A stretch of DNA of 64,000 nucleotides from Halorubrum sp. 2020YC2 (GTDB taxonomy: Archaea; Halobacteriota; Halobacteria; Halobacteriales; Haloferacaceae). The DNA lies in assembly GCF_018623055.1 (NCBI RefSeq), contig NZ_CP076019.1, positions 2,604,001 through 2,668,000 of the forward strand. Direction: 5' to 3'. The notes below the pieces were generated by a model. That model did not search any database, was not told the DNA's origin, and saw only the letters and a list, made by a program, of their open reading frames with translations. The position numbers and the translations under genes are program-made. Positions 61,256 through 64,000 of this stretch are shown in pieces (within the stretch, counting starts at the first letter, position 1; every line of letters starts with the position of its first letter).

Positions 61256-61810
61256 TCACTCCCGCATGCGCTCGGCGTGTTCGACGACGACCCGGCCCAG
61301 CCGCTCGGTACGGCGACGGAGGTCGTCGTCGGTGATCCGGGGGTTTCCGTCGGGGGCGGCCCCGCCCGCCTCGACCTTCGAGGAGGCGCCCTGAATCCCG
61401 ACCTCGTGCGGGACCGTCCACGCGTGGACGTTCCGGAACGTCGACCGGAGGTGTTCTAAGGTTCCGCCGTAGGAGCCGCCGCCCGCGGTGGCGAGCAGGC
61501 CGACCGCGGTGTTCGCGTACTCGTCCGAGCCGCAGAAGTCGTGGAAGTTCTTAAACGTCGACGAGTAGGAGCCGCGGTAGACGGGCGTGCCCGCGAGGAC
61601 GCCGTCGGCCTCGCGAACGCGGCGTTTTAGGTCCTCGCTGTCGCCCTGCGCGTCTTCGTTCGGGTGGTACAGCGGGAGGTCGACGGCGGCTAAGTCGATC
61701 AGGTCGGTCTCGGCGCCGGCGTCGGCCGCGGCGCGGAGCGCGACGCGGAGCGCGGCCCGCGTGGTGCTGTCCGCGCTCCGGCTGCCGGAGACGGCGACGA
61801 TTCGGGTCAT
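61256..61810 (-). CDS. NADPH-dependent FMN reductase family protein
   Basis: The 184-residue flavodoxin-fold protein starts TRIVAVSGSRSADSTTRAAL, the phosphate loop for FMN. It has GVLAGTPVYRGSYSSTFKNF in the middle, the residues that cover the isoalloxazine ring, and GLLATAGGGSYGG after it. It likely reduces FMN or quinones with NAD(P)H in the cytoplasm. The minus-strand TTTTATTAC about 25 bases before the ATG is a good TATA box. Confidence 0.9.
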   Translation of the reverse strand: MTRIVAVSGSRSADSTTRAALRVALRAAADAGAETDLIDLAAVDLPLYHPNEDAQGDSEDLKRRVREADGVLAGTPVYRGSYSSTFKNFHDFCGSDEYANTAVGLLATAGGGSYGGTLEHLRSTFRNVHAWTVPHEVGIQGASSKVEAGGAAPDGNPRITDDDLRRRTERLGRVVVEHAERMRE

Positions 61811-61933
61811 AATCCGGATTCGAGACCAAGTAATAAAAACGGAGGCGATCGAAATGGTCCGAGTTCGAAGTTCCGGTCGGCGGCGGTTTGTTGACGGCTC
61901 TGGGGAACGTTTCGCGCTTTTTAAATTCTAATC

Positions 61934-62047
61934 TATCGTTTATAAATGGTTGATTGCGAATCGATGCTGAATTCCTCCAAAGCCCCAGTCGCTCGGTTAT
62001 AAACAGCCGACCACAGATCGACAGCGAACACCTCCAAAGCCCCAGCC
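61934..62047 (-). repeat. Two 57-base modules after element copy 7
   Basis: On the minus strand, modules start at GGCTGGGGCTTTGG (62047 down) and GACTGGGGCTTTGG (61990 down), with a third boundary at 61933, each exactly 57 apart. The ends read TGTTTATAACC and CATTTATAAAC, so both keep the TATA-like core. The array ends about 120 bases upstream of the FMN reductase start and points toward it. Confidence 0.65.
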
Positions 62048-62347
62048 GCGAGGCGAACGCACGCTCGCTGTGCTCCTCACTCGGTCGCTACCGCTCCCTC
62101 GTTGCGGTGCTTGCGTCGCCTGCGTTCGCCTCGGGGCTGCCCCTTTGAGTCCACCTCACAGCACCGCAACCGCAGCCTCACACCTCCCCAGCCTCGTCGG
62201 CCGGCCTCCGCTTTGCTCCGGCCGCCCGACTCCAGCGAGAATCGAAGATTCTCTGGCAGCCGGCGCGTAGCGCCGGCGACCTCGCGCGTGCTGCTCGGCC
62301 GCAGGGCGGCCTCGCAGGCACGCGCCACCGCGGTTCACTTATAAATA
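62034..62347 (-). ncRNA. Intergenic structured element, copy 7 (minus strand)
   Basis: On the minus strand, TATTTATAAG (about 62347-62338) precedes GGTGGCGCGTGCC (62329 down). P1 has a perfect TGC/GCA 3-base helix, opposed GA steps and inner stem GGCCGC/GCGGCC. The triloop hairpins GCCGGCGC-TAC and GAGAATC-TTC are the same as in copy 3. P2 is longer and partly mismatched. P3 pairs 62138-62121 with 62061-62044; it has one C-C mismatch, while the GAACGCA/TGCGTTC part is changed on both sides relative to other copies. It lies in the divergent space between the FMN reductase and the hexomutase. Confidence 0.65.
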
Positions 62348-62357
62348 ACCGCCATCA

Positions 62358-62399
62358 GCTTGCGTACGCAAGCGGCACGAGCGACACCGGGCATTATTG
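62358..62399 (+). promoter_or_regulatory. Palindrome and TATA-like box upstream of the hexomutase
   Basis: GCTTGCGTACGCAAGC at 62358-62373 is a perfect 16-base palindrome. A TATA-like GCATTATTG (62391-62399) follows, about 28 bases before ATG 62423. The palindrome sits at about -37 to -65, and its position suggests an operator for this gene or for the element copy 7 promoter on the other strand, 10 bases away. Confidence 0.5.
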
Positions 62400-62422
62400 T
62401 CCCCGCCGCCGACGTGCTCGAC

Positions 62423-63841
62423 ATGGACCAGATCGCTTTCGGCACGGACGGGTGGCGCGCGACGCTCGACACCTTCACCGACGAGCGCGTGCGGATCGTG
62501 GGGCAGGCCGTGGCCGACCACCTCGACGCGGCGGGCCGCGACGAACCGGTCGCCGTGGGGTACGACGCCCGCGAGACCTCGGAGGGGTTCGCGGAGAGCC
62601 TCGCCGAGGTGCTCGCCGGCAACGGGTTCGACGTGCTCCTCCCCGAGCGCGACGCGCCGACGCCCGTCATCGCGCACGCCATCGTCAATCGCGGGCTCGC
62701 CGGCGCGTGCATGGTCACGGCCTCGCACAACCCGCCCGAGTACAACGGCGTGAAGTTCATCCCGCACGACGGCGCGCCCGCGCTCCCGGACGTGACCGAG
62801 GACGTCGTCGACCGGCTCGCGGAGCCGGACCTCCTGCCAGAGGCCGAGCGCGGCGAGGTCTCGCGCGTCGACCTCGTGAGCGACCACGCCGACGCGGCCC
62901 GAGAGCTGGTGGGCCGAGTCGCCGGCGCCGGGAGCGACGGAGGGAGCGACGCGGCCGACCTCTCCGGGTTCACGGTCGCGTACGACGCGATGCACGGGAG
63001 CGGGCGCGGCGTCACGGACGCGCTCCTCGAATCGGCCGGCGCGGAGGTCGTCCGCCTGCGCTGCGAGCGCGACGTGACCTTCGGCGGCGACTCCCCGGAG
63101 CCGTCGGCCGAGCACCTCGACGCGCTGGCCGAGCGCGTGACGGACCCCGAAAGCGACGTCGACCTCGGAATCGCCAACGACGGCGACGCCGACCGGATCG
63201 CGGTCGTCACGCCCGACCGCGGCGTCCTCGACGCGAACCTCTTCTACGCCGCCTGCTACGACCGCCTGCTGGAGGCCGACTCGGGGCCGGCGGTCCGCAC
63301 CGTCTCGACGACGTTCCTCGTCGACCGCATCGCGGAGGCGCACGGCGAGGACGTGTACGAGACGCCGGTCGGCTTCAAGTGGGTCGCCGAAGCGATGGGG
63401 GAACGCGACGCCCTGTTCGGCGGCGAGGAGTCGGGCGGGTTCACCCTCCGCGGCCACGTCCGCGAGAAGGACGGCGTGTTGATGGCGCTGCTCGCGGCCG
63501 CGACCCACGCCGCCGAGCCGTTCGACGCGCGCGTCGACCGCCTGCTCGACGAGCACGGGCACATCGCGGCCGGAAAGGTGTCGCTCGACTGCCCCGACGA
63601 CCGGAAGGCGGGCGTCCTCGACGAGCTGGAGGACCACATCCCGGAGTCGGTGTGCGGCTCTCCCGTCGCGAAGGTCGTCACGCTCGACGGGTTCAAGCTC
63701 CTCTTGGAGAACGGCTCGTGGCTGCTCGTCCGCCCCTCGGGCACCGAGCCGAAGCTGCGGGTGTACGCGGAGTCCGACTCCGAGGCCGCCGTCGACGACC
63801 TGCTCGCGGAGGGGCGCGATATCGTCGAACCGCTGATTTGA
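62423..63841 (+). CDS. Phosphoglucomutase/phosphomannomutase
   Basis: This alpha-D-phosphohexomutase interconverts hexose 1- and 6-phosphates. All four family motifs are present: the phosphoserine loop MVTASHNPPEYNGVK with Ser101, the magnesium loop NDGDADRIAVV, the sugar loop FGGEESGGFTL, and the phosphate-binding VRPSGTEPKLRV. The 472-residue length fits the archaeal PGM/PMM/GlmM group; the exact sugar is not resolved. It is leaderless if the TATA-like box at 62391 is used. Confidence 0.94.
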   Translation: MDQIAFGTDGWRATLDTFTDERVRIVGQAVADHLDAAGRDEPVAVGYDARETSEGFAESLAEVLAGNGFDVLLPERDAPTPVIAHAIVNRGLAGACMVTASHNPPEYNGVKFIPHDGAPALPDVTEDVVDRLAEPDLLPEAERGEVSRVDLVSDHADAARELVGRVAGAGSDGGSDAADLSGFTVAYDAMHGSGRGVTDALLESAGAEVVRLRCERDVTFGGDSPEPSAEHLDALAERVTDPESDVDLGIANDGDADRIAVVTPDRGVLDANLFYAACYDRLLEADSGPAVRTVSTTFLVDRIAEAHGEDVYETPVGFKWVAEAMGERDALFGGEESGGFTLRGHVREKDGVLMALLAAATHAAEPFDARVDRLLDEHGHIAAGKVSLDCPDDRKAGVLDELEDHIPESVCGSPVAKVVTLDGFKLLLENGSWLLVRPSGTEPKLRVYAESDSEAAVDDLLAEGRDIVEPLI

Positions 63842-64000
63842 GGGCGAGCCGACCCCGGCCGCTCGGTTCCTCCCCGCCGCACGAGTTTCAGTTCCACTTT
63901 GCGTTCGGCTCATTTATTTATAAATTAACCACGTGAGTTCGCGTACGGCCGGACACCGGCCGGTTCGACCGATGATCGACGAGTCACTACCGACGCCCGA
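63842..64000 (+). other. Promoter region and possible start of the next gene
   Basis: A strong TATA-like TTTATTTATAAATTAA lies at 63913-63928. A frame opens with GTG at 63933 or ATG at 63972, reading MIDESLPTP to the window end. The ATG is about 50 bases from the TATA centre, so a short leader would be needed. The TATA-like box resembles the one before element copies, but no P1 sequence follows. The gene itself cannot be identified. Confidence 0.35.

Overview
The window is a high-GC stretch of a haloarchaeal chromosome. The proteins are strongly acidic (runs of D, E and T, few K). Several upstream regions carry a TATA-like box 24-30 bases before the start codon, as expected for leaderless haloarchaeal transcripts. 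The gene set is typically haloarchaeal: two TatC proteins, thermosome, Brp/Blh with a fused lycopene cyclase, a LysW-type arginine pathway, RIO1, PNO1/Dim2 and Hjc. Halorubrum or a close relative is my best guess, but the genus is inferred, not proven.

Layout. 1-3765: end of an unknown gene, an ammonium transporter fused to a PII domain, and hemL. 4447-13836: a continuous arginine block (argG, argH, argW/lysW, argX, argC, argB, argD, argE/lysK, argF) with start/stop overlaps, in which glutamate is carried to ornithine on the LysW protein and then to arginine. 14356-17944: divergent tatC1 and double-length tatC2 sharing a mirror-image promoter region. 18032-26555: uvrA, a soluble PAS transducer, a small membrane protein, a MutS-like ATPase and larE. 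26667-30655: serB, then crtY and brp (lycopene to beta-carotene to retinal), a GNAT protein and a small protein. 30698-35423: a lone SdhA-like flavoprotein, a cysteine-cluster protein, hisB and hisA. 35869-43048: a Tat lipoprotein, a pentapeptide-repeat/channel-like protein and a thiamine-type ABC importer (thiB, thiP, thiQ). 43726-52668: a small CxxC protein, an APC permease with two UspA domains, a class V aminotransferase, a DUF424/TPR pair, an SdpI-like protein, a ParB-like helix-turn-helix protein and an M20 deacylase. 52774-53291: tRNA-Lys(UUU) followed by four perfect-period copies of a 111-base unit ending in the tRNA 3' half. 53559-63841: an alpha/beta hydrolase, LUD protein, thermosome, PNO1/Dim2, GNAT, RIO1, Hjc, rhodanese, FMN reductase and phosphohexomutase.

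The most unusual content is intergenic. Seven spaces (about 3.8, 13.9, 34.2, 35.6, 43.1, 57.3 and 62.2 kb) hold copies of one 250-300 base element, in either orientation. Each copy has a TATA-like box just upstream, then a hairpin P1, a hairpin P2, a conserved G-rich single-stranded block (core GAGGCTGGGGAGG), a GACTCAAAGGGG block and a long stem P3, ending in GGGGCTTTGG. P1, P2 and P3 keep pairing while their sequences change between copies, which points to a conserved RNA fold. Each element runs into one or more 57-base modules, each ending in TTTATAA. The 57-base spacing holds even where module sequences have diverged. I do not recognise this family; it is the best candidate for an undescribed system here. 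Base-pairing was checked by eye only.
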